The notes under the pieces are model-generated. The model was not told the DNA's origin, made no database searches, and saw only the letters and a program-made list of their open reading frames with translations. Shown in pieces: positions 1-7,046 of a stretch of 18,586 bases of DNA; the stretch's first letter is position 1, and the number at the start of each line of letters is the position of its first letter. Made by a program: the position numbers and the translations under genes. The stretch lies in assembly GCA_944382705.1 (NCBI GenBank), contig CALWNE010000040.1, positions 1 through 18,586 on the forward strand, in the 5' to 3' direction. Source of the DNA: an uncultured Allofournierella sp. GTDB taxonomy: Bacteria; Bacillota; Clostridia; Oscillospirales; Ruminococcaceae.

Positions 1-30
1 AACAACAATAAATTAGCTGTCGCTGCCTAA
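1..30 (+). other. tmRNA proteolysis-tag reading frame (3' end)
   Basis: Codons aac-aac-aat-aaa-tta-gct-gtc-gct-gcc-taa encode NNNKLAVAA and a stop. The hydrophobic, Ala-rich end resembles ClpXP-recognised ssrA tags. Residues before the first Asn, including the resume codon, are upstream of the window. Confidence 0.9.
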
Positions 31-260
31 TTATAGGCGGCTGTCCTGCCTGTCTTAGTACCGAACAGGGCCAGGGCATCGATTAGGTACTGAACGTGAG
101 CAGCCTTAAGCTTTGCGGGCGGCCATGCATCTATGAAGCTACCAATGTGTCGGCCTGTTTGCCGGCCTGACACAAAGGGAATGTTGTAGACAAACTGCAC
201 CCGGAGATACTCTGGTGGACTTCTTTTCGGACGCGGGTTCGATTCCCGCCATCTCCACCA
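1..260 (+). ncRNA. ssrA: tmRNA (transfer-messenger RNA), 5' part missing
   Basis: This is the 3' part of tmRNA, which rescues stalled ribosomes and tags their products for proteolysis. The window begins within the tag reading frame: codons 1-27 read NNNKLAVAA, followed by TAA at 28-30, and the LAVAA-like C-terminus is the usual degradation signal. After the tag come GC-rich segments expected to form the later pseudoknots. The tRNA-like 3' domain has a T-arm at about 232-250 with GGGTTCGATTCCC, then an acceptor strand ending in an encoded CCA at 258-260. The 5' acceptor half, the first pseudoknot and the resume codon lie outside the window. The open frame that can be drawn on the opposite strand here is an artefact. 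Identification is confident from the tag plus the tRNA-like end. Confidence 0.95.
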
Positions 261-280
261 AATGAAACGCAGTCGAACCC

Positions 281-313
281 GGCGGGAAGCCTTGATTTAT
301 CAAGGTTTCCGCC
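281..313. repeat. Bulged stem-loop downstream of tmRNA
   Basis: Positions 281-288 pair with 306-313 (GGCGGGAA with TTTCCGCC, one G-U), G289 is bulged, and 290-295 pair with 300-305 around a short T-rich loop. It lies 20 bases after the tmRNA CCA end. It may help define the tmRNA precursor 3' end or pause transcription. No T-run follows, so it is not by itself a standard terminator. Confidence 0.6.
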
Positions 314-338
314 GTCCAGGTCGCTGCCCAGTAGACTA

Positions 339-370
339 CGCACTACGCTTTCCAGCGTGGTGCGTTTTTT
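339..370 (+). terminator. Rho-independent terminator of ssrA
   Basis: The stem CGCACTACGCT (339-349) pairs with AGCGTGGTGCG (354-364), with one wobble pair and a 4-base loop. It is followed directly by six T residues (365-370). The orientation fits termination of the plus-strand tmRNA transcript. The minus strand has no T-run after the stem. Confidence 0.85.
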
Positions 371-428
371 GTTTCCACCGTCGGGATCTTGGTCGTCACG
401 GGTCAAATTGAACTGAATAACCATCTTG

Positions 429-1235
429 TCATTTGTTGGGTATCACTGCAACATATATAAAATTTACACAAGGCAGACAAGACAGTTGCTTTATAAAGGA
501 AACAGCAGATAAAACCCCATACACCACCGGTTGGTGAAGCAGGTAAATCACAAGCGAATGGCGCCCAATCCATTCAAGAGCAGGGCAGGTGCTGGCACGC
601 AAATACCTCATCCAGCTATGCTGCTGGCATATAGAATTCAAATAATACCCGGCGCCAAACAAAAACACCCAGGGAATAAGGGGGAAGTAATCGGTGGAGA
701 AAAAGTTTGCCATGGGCAGACCAAGATAGGTGGTGAACCAGTTTTGATACAATGTTGAGGGTAGCTGCAACAAGACCAACGGACCAAAGCCCAAAACGCC
801 GCTGCTGATTTGCCGGGTAAACAAAAACATCCCCAGACACATAGCCAACCCCACAGAGGCGGGACAGCGCCGGAGCAATTGATCCAAAAGGGTAAACAAA
901 AGCATGGCAGAGCCAAGGAAGGTAAGTACGCCAAAAATTACCCGGTTGCTTGGCATAACAGCCAGCGTAACCAAGGACAGCAGCCCGCCAGCCCCAAACA
1001 CCACTGCACCCCGCTTGAACGAACGACGGCCCATAGGCTGGCAAAATCCCGAAAGAACAATAAAAGTGCAGCAGATGGCCTGTTGCCATACATGAGCGCC
1101 GGCAGAACGGTACCAGGGAGCATCCAGCCCAAACAGATAGACCAGGTCCCACATACAATGGTATGCAATCATATTGATTAAAGCCAGTCCCCGCAGGGCA
1201 TCCAGCCGGTGTAAGCGATTGTGCGTCAAATCCAT
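429..1235 (-). CDS. Heparan-alpha-glucosaminide N-acetyltransferase-like membrane protein (DUF1624)
   Basis: A 268-residue polytopic membrane protein. The N-terminal signature RLDALRGLALINMIAYH (residues 10-26) is characteristic of the DUF1624/HGSNAT catalytic family, and related membrane acyltransferases share the RxDxLRG opening. His26 is a plausible acetyl-relay residue by analogy with the family. Hydrophobic segments lie at about 15-35, 50-65, 77-95, 100-117, 128-140, 145-157, 185-200 and 225-247, and IGRHSLVIYLLHQP near the C-terminus is also typical. In bacteria the acceptor substrate is generally unknown; a sugar or cell-envelope component is an inference. The ATG at 1235 has AAGGAGG three bases upstream, a short but strong SD. 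The gene is alone on its strand, with an extended -10 promoter near 1283. I see no obvious terminator after the stop. Confidence 0.8.
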   Translation of the reverse strand: MDLTHNRLHRLDALRGLALINMIAYHCMWDLVYLFGLDAPWYRSAGAHVWQQAICCTFIVLSGFCQPMGRRSFKRGAVVFGAGGLLSLVTLAVMPSNRVIFGVLTFLGSAMLLFTLLDQLLRRCPASVGLAMCLGMFLFTRQISSGVLGFGPLVLLQLPSTLYQNWFTTYLGLPMANFFSTDYFPLIPWVFLFGAGYYLNSICQQHSWMRYLRASTCPALEWIGRHSLVIYLLHQPVVYGVLSAVSFIKQLSCLPCVNFIYVAVIPNK

Positions 1236-1280
1236 ATTCCTCCTTCAAGAGTGCTGAACAAGCGGGCGAGAGTACAGGTG

Positions 1281-1311
1281 AAATTGTACCAGAAAAGCAG
1301 GATGGAGAGAA
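1281..1311 (-). promoter_or_regulatory. Extended -10 promoter for the DUF1624 gene
   Basis: On the minus strand a TGG triplet precedes TACAAT (hexamer at 1283-1288, TGG at 1289-1291). A poor -35 candidate, TTCTCT (1306-1311), lies 17 bases away. The 13-base stretch over this -10 (1281-1293) is identical to that upstream of the ygiQ-family gene at 16669-16681. It is about 50 bases upstream of the start codon. Confidence 0.55.
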
Positions 1312-1492
1312 GCATAAAACACCTGGATGAGCCTGCAAAATTTTGAACTGACAGAATCCACAAAACAAAAGGCATAAAATGGTCGATTTAACAAAAGGGC
1401 TGCCTTGGTTTGAGAAAAGTTACGAAAAAACCTTGTACCAAGCGGATTTACAGACAAAGAGCACCGGCTTGATTTAAGAGGAAATCTTGCAA

Positions 1493-1532
1493 TTTATCGA
1501 AAAAACCGATAAAAACACCTGATTCATCGGTT
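1493..1532. promoter_or_regulatory. Operator-like overlapping dyads upstream of the activase gene
   Basis: TTTATCG (1493-1499) and CGATAAA (1507-1513) form a perfect 7+7 dyad with a 7-base spacer. AACCGAT (1504-1510) and ATCGGTT (1526-1532) form a second dyad sharing the CGAT core. Both end just upstream of the expected -35 zone of the promoter at 1563. The geometry suits a dimeric repressor or activator; the regulator is unknown. Confidence 0.4.
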
Positions 1533-1559
1533 CCCTGAATTTTTGTTTGCGGCTAAGTA

Positions 1560-1568
1560 TGGTATGAT
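1560..1568 (+). promoter_or_regulatory. Extended -10 promoter for the activase/desulfurase operon
   Basis: TGG (1560-1562) precedes TATGAT (1563-1568), with AAT following. No good -35 is present at 17 bases (TTTTTG at 1540-1545), which is tolerated by extended -10 promoters. The expected start of transcription is about 1575, giving a leader of about 38 bases. Confidence 0.5.
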
Positions 1569-1612
1569 AATTGAGAAAGAAATACCATTGAAGCAACAGG
1601 GGAGAGTGGCCC

Positions 1613-2389
1613 ATGAAGTACAACATTGGCATTGACATTGGTTCTACCTGCGCAAAAACCATTGTGATGGATGAACAAAACAAGATTCTTCACCGTCTGA
1701 TACAACCCACCGGGTGGAGCAGTGTGGACACTGCACAAGCCATTCGCACAACGCTGGAGCAGGAGAGCTTTGCGCTGAATCAGGCTGCGGTGGTGGCCAC
1801 CGGGTATGGGCGGGTAGCGGTTCCGTTTGCCAATAAATCCGTCACCGAGATTACCTGCCATGCCAAGGGAGCCTGCTATCTCCACGGAATGCAGGATCTA
1901 ACCATTGTGGATATTGGTGGCCAGGATACAAAAATCATAACGGTGGCCCAAGGCAGCGTAACGGATTTTTTAATGAACGATAAGTGCTCCGCAGGGACCG
2001 GCCGGTTTTTGGAGGTAATGGCCAATACTTTAGGCTTGCGCCCCCAGGAACTGTGCGAACTGGCGGCTCAAGGCAGCGGCGTAACCATTAGTTCCCTGTG
2101 TACCGTTTTTGCTGTTTCGGAGGTTATCAGTCTGATTGGCAAAGGGGAGCAGCGGGAAAACATTGCCTACGGCGTTGTTCACTCCATTGTGCAGAAGGTA
2201 GGCGCACAAGCAAAAAAATTGCAGCAGCCCGGCGGTATCGTTTGCATGACGGGCGGACTGTGCCAATTTGAGTACCTGCGCCAAAGCCTGGCCCAAACAC
2301 TGGGCTGTGCAGTGGAAGCAAGCTCGGATGGGCGGTATGCGGGGGCGATTGGTGCAGCGCTGGTAGCACATAGCCTGAAAGGAGTTTGA
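1613..2389 (+). CDS. 2-hydroxyacyl-CoA dehydratase activase (BadF/BadG/HgdC-type ATPase)
   Basis: A 258-residue ASKHA-fold ATPase of the HgdC/archerase family. Known members form a homodimer bridged by one [4Fe-4S] cluster and drive ATP-dependent single-electron transfer to a dehydratase or a double-cubane reductase. The phosphate-1 loop GIDIGSTCAKT spans residues 6-16 and the second motif DIGGQDTK 100-107. Cluster ligands are Cys125 (NDKCSAGTGRF) and Cys163 (SSLCTVFAVSEV), matching the spacing in Acidaminococcus HgdC. GGIVCMTGG lies at 207-215. Length is normal for the family. The ATG at 1613 has AGGGGAG eight bases upstream. No dehydratase or reductase subunit is encoded nearby. The gene is followed after six bases by a desulfurase-family gene, suggesting a role in an Fe-S or sulfur/selenium-related reduction, which is inference. 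Confidence 0.9.
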   Translation: MKYNIGIDIGSTCAKTIVMDEQNKILHRLIQPTGWSSVDTAQAIRTTLEQESFALNQAAVVATGYGRVAVPFANKSVTEITCHAKGACYLHGMQDLTIVDIGGQDTKIITVAQGSVTDFLMNDKCSAGTGRFLEVMANTLGLRPQELCELAAQGSGVTISSLCTVFAVSEVISLIGKGEQRENIAYGVVHSIVQKVGAQAKKLQQPGGIVCMTGGLCQFEYLRQSLAQTLGCAVEASSDGRYAGAIGAALVAHSLKGV

Positions 2390-2395
2390 GCCTTC

Positions 2396-3547
2396 ATGAT
2401 TTATCTGGACAACGCAGCAACCACACTGCAAAAACCCCAAGTGGTAGTTGATGCAGTGGTGCAGGCCATGCAAACCATGGGCAACGCAGCCCGGGGCGCT
2501 CATGGCACATCGCTGGGGGCTTCCCGGGTGGTATACGATGCAAGAATGAAGATTGCCCGCCTAATGGGATGTCCTCGGCCAGACCATGTGATTTTTACGG
2601 CCAATTCAACCGAAGCGCTGAACATTGCACTGTTCGGCTTGTTTGCACCGGGGGACCATGTGATTACCACCGATTGGGAGCATAACTCGGTATTGCGGCC
2701 TCTTTACCAGCTGCAAGCAGCCCATGGGGTGGAATTGAGTTTTGTACAGGCAGACAGCCAGGGCCGATTGGATTATGCACAATTTGAAGCCTTACTGAAA
2801 CCCAACACAAAGGCCATTGTCTGCACCCATGCCTCTAATTTAACAGGGGACCTGATGGATTTGCACCGCCTGGGGCGGATTGCCCGTACCCATAACTTGC
2901 TGCTGGTGGTGGATGCCTCCCAAACTGCTGGGGTACATCCCATTCACATGGAGGAAATGGGGCTGGATGTGGTGTGTTTTACTGGCCACAAAGGTTTGCT
3001 GGCACCCCAGGGGACAGGCGGCCTGTGCATCCGGCCTGGTGTGGAGATAAAGCCCTGGAAGTATGGCGGTTCAGGCATCCATTCCTACGAAACTACCCAG
3101 CCTGCCGCTTACCCCACCCGGCTGGAGGCAGGCACCCTGAACAGCCACGGCATCGCTGGTCTTTCCGCTGCTCTGGATTATATCCAGCAAACCGGCCAGC
3201 AAACCATCCGGCAGTATGAACGGCAGCTGATGGAGCGGTTTTATCAGGGGGTTTCTGCCCTGCCAGGGGTAACCGTGTACGGTGATTTTACCCAGCAAAA
3301 CCGTGCGGCGATTGTAAGCCTGAACCTGTGGGATTATGATTCCGGCTTGGTATCCGATGAACTGGAGCAAACCTATGGCATTGCTACCCGGCCGGGTGCT
3401 CACTGTGCCCCCCGGCTGCACCAGGCATTGGGCACCACCCAGCAGGGGGCAGTACGCTTTAGTTTTTCCTGGTTTAATACCATGCAGGAGATAGAACAAG
3501 CCATCCAGGCCGTTGCCTGCCTTGCGGCGGAGGGCCCTTCGCCATAA
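2396..3547 (+). CDS. Cysteine desulfurase-family PLP-dependent aminotransferase class V protein
   Basis: A 383-residue fold-type I PLP enzyme of the NifS/SufS/Csd superfamily. It begins with the family motif YLDNAATT (3-10). His96, Asp173 and Gln176 (DASQTAG) sit where they contact PLP, and Lys199 in FTGHKG is the Schiff-base lysine. Cys337 in RPGAHCAPRLHQALGT sits at the position of the persulfide-forming cysteine, so desulfurase (or selenocysteine lyase) activity is plausible. The sequence resembles the EF2568-like subgroup (TIGR01977), which is often found near selenium-dependent hydroxylase or activase/reductase genes; that assignment is from memory of the family. The SD AAAGGAG lies within the last codons of the activase gene and the intergenic gap is six bases, so translation is probably coupled. 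A strong terminator follows at 3606-3650. Confidence 0.88.
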   Translation: MIYLDNAATTLQKPQVVVDAVVQAMQTMGNAARGAHGTSLGASRVVYDARMKIARLMGCPRPDHVIFTANSTEALNIALFGLFAPGDHVITTDWEHNSVLRPLYQLQAAHGVELSFVQADSQGRLDYAQFEALLKPNTKAIVCTHASNLTGDLMDLHRLGRIARTHNLLLVVDASQTAGVHPIHMEEMGLDVVCFTGHKGLLAPQGTGGLCIRPGVEIKPWKYGGSGIHSYETTQPAAYPTRLEAGTLNSHGIAGLSAALDYIQQTGQQTIRQYERQLMERFYQGVSALPGVTVYGDFTQQNRAAIVSLNLWDYDSGLVSDELEQTYGIATRPGAHCAPRLHQALGTTQQGAVRFSFSWFNTMQEIEQAIQAVACLAAEGPSP

Positions 3548-3572
3548 GCCTAAGGCCAATCATAAAAAATCT

Positions 3573-3600
3573 GGTGCAGAAAATAGCCTCTTTCTGCACC
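3573..3600. repeat. Stem-loop after the desulfurase gene
   Basis: GGTGCAGAAA (3573-3582) pairs perfectly with TTTCTGCACC (3591-3600) around an 8-base loop. It lies immediately before a larger terminator. The following bases (ctaataaaaa) are not T-rich on the plus strand, so it may stabilise the mRNA 3' end or assist termination. Confidence 0.6.
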
Positions 3601-3605
3601 CTAAT

Positions 3606-3650
3606 AAAAAACCAGCCCTGCTTGCTGTTAAACAAGCGGGGCTGGTTTTT
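3606..3650. terminator. Bidirectional rho-independent terminator between convergent genes
   Basis: The sequence 3606-3623 is the reverse complement of 3633-3650 except for one mismatch. The stem has a GC-rich core (CCAGCCC/GGGCTGG) flanked by AAAAA on the left and TTTTT on the right. This serves transcripts from both directions: the plus-strand desulfurase operon and the minus-strand M16C peptidase. Confidence 0.9.
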
Positions 3651-3687
3651 AATTATAAGGAGATAAATTTGCAGATGCAGCGGGCAC

Positions 3688-6585
3688 TTATAGTTCCAGG
3701 ATGGAATCCAGCTGAGAGGCGCATTCCTCTACCTGCTGACGGGAACCAACCACACAAACCGAGGCTTGCGCCACAAGTTTGTCCACTGCGGTTTTCAGGT
3801 TTGCCAGCTGGCTGGGCTCGGTGTCCAAAATCTGCTGGCGCATCTGGCATTGCTGCTGCCAGTCTATCCCACACCAATGGAACACATCGGCATTTTTGCC
3901 CTTCATGCGGGGGGTAAGCAGGGGATCGGTGTCTCCCACTGTGCCAATCATATAACCGGTTACATCCGCCTGTGCCAGTTGTTCCACAAAAGCAGGTGCC
4001 TGCCGGTAACAATCCAGAGTGCGCAAAGCGCTGGGGTCCCGGTAGGAGTAAAATCCTGCCATGCCATTGTTGCGCAGCATCATACCTGCGCCGTAAGCAC
4101 CGCCCTGTACCCGCACAGCATTCCACAGGTATGCCAGCGAAACAGCGTTGCCCATAACCCGGGCCTGTCCCTCCAGGGCAGGAGCAAAGGGACCGCTCAT
4201 AGCAGCAAAAGCCACATCCGAGGGCACTACAACACCCTCCCGCAGGGCTTTGCCAATGGGATGAATGGTCTGGGGCAGGCTGCGGCAGTGGATGCCCTGG
4301 GGCAGCAGCTTTTGCAGCAGAGCTACCGCTGTCAGGGCAGTGTCCTTCTGGTGGGTGGTAACGCTCAGGGTCAAACGGCCAATGGTAAACAGGCGGCTTG
4401 CCAGCTGTTCCATCTGCTGGATGACAGCTGCAATCTGGCTGTCAAAGTCGTCGGTCAGTGCCTTCAGCCACTGGTAGTAAGTGATACCATCGGCCTGTTC
4501 CCGCACAAGGCTTTCTGCGGAAAAGGAGCTGGCGGCCCGGTCGAGGGCAGAGCGGTGGCCGTTCATGGCCAGCTGCTGGAACCGTACAGAGCGATTTTGG
4601 AATACAAGCTCGCGGATTTTGTCCGGGTCATTCCACTGGGTGGTCTGCATAACCTGCTGCATCAGTTCCAGAGCTTTGGGGAGTTTTTCCTCCAGCACGC
4701 TGAGAGAGACGCACAGGAAGGTGCGGCACCGCTCAGGCTGATTTGCCAGGCCGTAGGGCTCGATGCCCCACCTCAGAGAGCCCAGCTGTGCACGGATGCG
4801 CTTTTGCAGTTCCGGTACCGGGCAATCGGCCAAATCCAGGCAGGTGACCAGCTCGCACAGCAGCGAAGCGGCGTGCAGCTCGGCAGCGGTCAGGTCATCC
4901 GCCGCAAAGTAAAGGTTCAGGTGGGCAATGCCCCCGGTGGTTTGCTGGTGGAACAGTACCGGCAAACCCTCGCAATCCAGCAAGTCGGTGGGCAGCTGCT
5001 GCGGCTGGCTGGCGATTTCCTCCAGCTTCAGCAGGGGAATGGTGGCCAAATCCTCCGGGTTATCCGGGGTGTTCTGCCACAGGTTGATTTGGTTCTGCAA
5101 GGTTTCAGCTTGCTGCTTTTGTTCGGTGCTCCAGCCCTGGTACAGCGTTTGCAAAGCCTGGGCTTCCTGGTGAGCCTGCTGCTGGCCTAAACCATGGCAA
5201 GGCTCCAGAATAACCTTGTAGCTGTGAGGCTGCTCCAAAAAGACCCGGCGGATCAGCTGTTCAAAATAACCGTCCCGGCATTTTTTACGCAGCTGCTCAA
5301 AAATATCGCCCACCAGCAGGTGCAGTTCCGGCTGGCCTCCGTACAGCCAGCTTTCCAGAACCTGAAAACCGAACACAATGCCCTGGGGATAGCTGCCGTA
5401 ATCCCGCTGACGGAGCTGGAATTCCAGATTATCCAGGCAGGCGAGGATGCGCTCCTGATCCAGGCCCTGTTCAGCGGTATCTCTTAATGCCTTATGGGCC
5501 GCATCCAAAGCTGCCTGCTGCTGGTCTTGGTGTACATCCTTAATGTCCAGCAGCATCCAGGGCTGCTGGATGCCGTCCTGCAAGCTCAACTCAACATCCT
5601 TGGCTAACCCAGCAGACAGCAAGCTGTGTTTGAGGGGGGCCTGGTTGTCTCCACACAGGGTATCTGCCAGCACGGTAAGGGCAATCAAGTCTGCCCGGTC
5701 TGCAAAGGTGCAGGCTACATAGCCCTCGCCCAGGCGGGTGCGCCCCTCCAGAGCTTCCTGAGCGCTCAGCTCATAGGGCAGCGTCTGGCAGCCGCCGGAT
5801 ACCGGCTTTTGCATGGCAATGGGGGCTGGGGGCTGGATGGGCTGGTATTCGCTGAGGAATTCCTGGTCCAAAATGGCCAGAATTTCCTCCAGATGCACGG
5901 CGCCATCCAAAAACAGGTAGCTGTTGGATGGGTGATACAGCCGCTTGTGGGCAGCAGCAAATTCCTGATAGGTCAGGTGGGGAATAGCATCTGGATGGCC
6001 GCCAGATACCCAGCGATAGCAGGTGTCCGGGAACAAACCCCGCTGAATGGCGGAATGCAGCAGACGGTCCGGTGAGGAGAAAGCACCCTTCATCTCGTTG
6101 TACACAACACCCTTGCGGCTGAGAGTGCCCTCCGGGCTTACCTCGTAGTGCCAACCCTCCTGGTAAAAGATTTCCGGCTTTGTGTGCAGCAGGGGATGGA
6201 GTACAGCGTCCATATAAATGCGCATCAGGTTTAATAAATCCTGGTGGTTACGGCTGGAAACAGGATAAAAGGTCTTATCCGGGAAGGTAATCGCATTCAA
6301 AAAAGTATTCATGGAGCTTTTTAATAGCTCCACAAAGGGCTCCTTCACTGGATACCGGCGGGAGCCGCACAGCACCGAGTGCTCCAAAATATGAAAAATG
6401 CCTGTGTCATCCCAGGGCTGAGTTTGGAATGCAATGCCAAAGGTCTTGTTTTCTTCGGCCCGGTCCAGCCACACCAGGCGGGCGCCGCTGCCAGGGTGAT
6501 CCATCTCCCAAAGAGTGGCCTCCAGCTCCGGCAAGGGCTGCTTGCGGCGAACAACAAATCCATGAATGTTTTGATTTAAATTCAT
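3688..6585 (-). CDS. M16C-family zinc metallopeptidase (presequence-protease/insulinase-like)
   Basis: A 965-residue pitrilysin-superfamily peptidase of the PreP/M16C type. Two M16 units fold into one chain that encloses and degrades peptides; length is normal for the family. The inverted zinc motif is H65-I-L-E68-H69, with Glu68 as catalytic base. The third ligand is Glu164 in YNEMKG, 99 residues on, as expected. The C-terminal half contains RVQGGAYGAGM followed by FYSYRDP, the conserved substrate-binding segment. No signal peptide is visible, so a cytosolic peptide-clearing role is likely. I chose the ATG at 6585 because AAAGGAG lies nine bases upstream; the open frame continues 16 codons further but that part lacks an SD. 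The promoter is at 6670-6698 and the terminator is shared with the convergent operon. Confidence 0.92.
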   Translation of the reverse strand: MNLNQNIHGFVVRRKQPLPELEATLWEMDHPGSGARLVWLDRAEENKTFGIAFQTQPWDDTGIFHILEHSVLCGSRRYPVKEPFVELLKSSMNTFLNAITFPDKTFYPVSSRNHQDLLNLMRIYMDAVLHPLLHTKPEIFYQEGWHYEVSPEGTLSRKGVVYNEMKGAFSSPDRLLHSAIQRGLFPDTCYRWVSGGHPDAIPHLTYQEFAAAHKRLYHPSNSYLFLDGAVHLEEILAILDQEFLSEYQPIQPPAPIAMQKPVSGGCQTLPYELSAQEALEGRTRLGEGYVACTFADRADLIALTVLADTLCGDNQAPLKHSLLSAGLAKDVELSLQDGIQQPWMLLDIKDVHQDQQQAALDAAHKALRDTAEQGLDQERILACLDNLEFQLRQRDYGSYPQGIVFGFQVLESWLYGGQPELHLLVGDIFEQLRKKCRDGYFEQLIRRVFLEQPHSYKVILEPCHGLGQQQAHQEAQALQTLYQGWSTEQKQQAETLQNQINLWQNTPDNPEDLATIPLLKLEEIASQPQQLPTDLLDCEGLPVLFHQQTTGGIAHLNLYFAADDLTAAELHAASLLCELVTCLDLADCPVPELQKRIRAQLGSLRWGIEPYGLANQPERCRTFLCVSLSVLEEKLPKALELMQQVMQTTQWNDPDKIRELVFQNRSVRFQQLAMNGHRSALDRAASSFSAESLVREQADGITYYQWLKALTDDFDSQIAAVIQQMEQLASRLFTIGRLTLSVTTHQKDTALTAVALLQKLLPQGIHCRSLPQTIHPIGKALREGVVVPSDVAFAAMSGPFAPALEGQARVMGNAVSLAYLWNAVRVQGGAYGAGMMLRNNGMAGFYSYRDPSALRTLDCYRQAPAFVEQLAQADVTGYMIGTVGDTDPLLTPRMKGKNADVFHWCGIDWQQQCQMRQQILDTEPSQLANLKTAVDKLVAQASVCVVGSRQQVEECASQLDSILEL

Positions 6586-6669
6586 CTCAAAAACTCCTTT
6601 GTTGTAAATGATGGCAAGGAATAGAGAAACCATTCAGCTTAAAGGAATTAAGCAGTTGGTATATCTCTT

Positions 6670-6698
6670 ACTATAACAAGTTTTGTGCTGCCGCGCAA
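6670..6698 (-). promoter_or_regulatory. Promoter for the M16C peptidase gene
   Basis: On the minus strand, TTGCGC (6693-6698) and TATAGT (6670-6675) are separated by 17 bases, a good sigma-A arrangement. The leader is about 80 bases and includes a small hairpin (GCTTAA 6637-6642 with TTAAGC 6648-6653). Confidence 0.6.
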
Positions 6699-6903
6699 AG
6701 TAAAATTTGAAAAATAAAACAAAAAAGAGAAAAACGGCAAAAAATAAAAGTCGGGGGGATTGGCAACAAAAGGGGCTTTCGAACACAGGTTTTAAAGGGG
6801 AAACGATCGGATGTTTGGGTAAGCGGGAACAAAAGCCATTGGATCAATAAGCACAGTAAAGAATAAAAAAGAGGTGAGACTTAAAAAAACACAGGCTACA
6901 CAG
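6699..6903. other. A-rich intergenic stretch, no gene seen
   Basis: This is the centre of the divergent region between the M16C and hydratase genes. It is markedly A-rich on the plus strand, with several runs of 4-7 A, unlike the coding sequence around it. No open frame with an SD and a recognisable product is present. It may be bent or UP-element-like DNA upstream of the hydratase promoter. Confidence 0.45.
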
Positions 6904-6932
6904 TTCCTAACGGGCAAATTTTGTGCTATAAT
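6904..6932 (+). promoter_or_regulatory. Extended -10 promoter for the YbhJ-like hydratase gene
   Basis: TGC (6924-6926) precedes a consensus TATAAT (6927-6932). The -35 position has a weak TTCCTA (6904-6909), 17 bases away. The 14 bases 6919-6932 are identical to those at the ftsK promoter (13811-13824). The leader is about 108 bases. Confidence 0.75.
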
Positions 6933-6984
6933 GCAAACAGCGCAGCAATTTAGCAAGCCAAAGTGCACTGCGCAGCCAACAATC

Positions 6985-7036
6985 CTTGCAGCTCCACAGC
7001 AATAGCTGGTGAGAGGCTGCAAGCCTTTGAAGGAGG
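6985..7036 (+). promoter_or_regulatory. Structured 5' leader reaching the hydratase ribosome-binding site
   Basis: CTTGCAGC (6985-6992) pairs perfectly with GCTGCAAG (7016-7023), with an inner CAGC/GCTG helix at 6997-7008. The next bases contain CCTT-TG-AAGG immediately overlapping the SD (AGGAGG, 7031-7036). The structure could modulate access to the SD; no known riboswitch class is recognised. Confidence 0.4.
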
Positions 7037-7046
7037 TTTTTTACAG

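Larger units (their letters stand above)
1236..1612. other. Divergent intergenic region, no gene
   Basis: This 377-bp AT-rich stretch separates the minus-strand acyltransferase gene from the plus-strand activase gene. It holds a minus-strand promoter (near 1283) and a plus-strand promoter (1560-1568), plus two overlapping inverted repeats at 1493-1532. The short open frames here lack SD sequences and recognisable products. Confidence 0.6.

Noticed and set aside
131..424. 97-codon minus-strand open frame over the tmRNA 3' end
   Set aside because: It is antisense to the tmRNA T-arm and acceptor, its terminator and hairpin; it has no SD-supported product and is a known type of spurious ORF.
3766..5190. 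474-codon plus-strand open frame
   Set aside because: It lies antisense to the M16C peptidase, which has full domain support; its translation is low-complexity Gln/Ala/Leu-rich with no family match.
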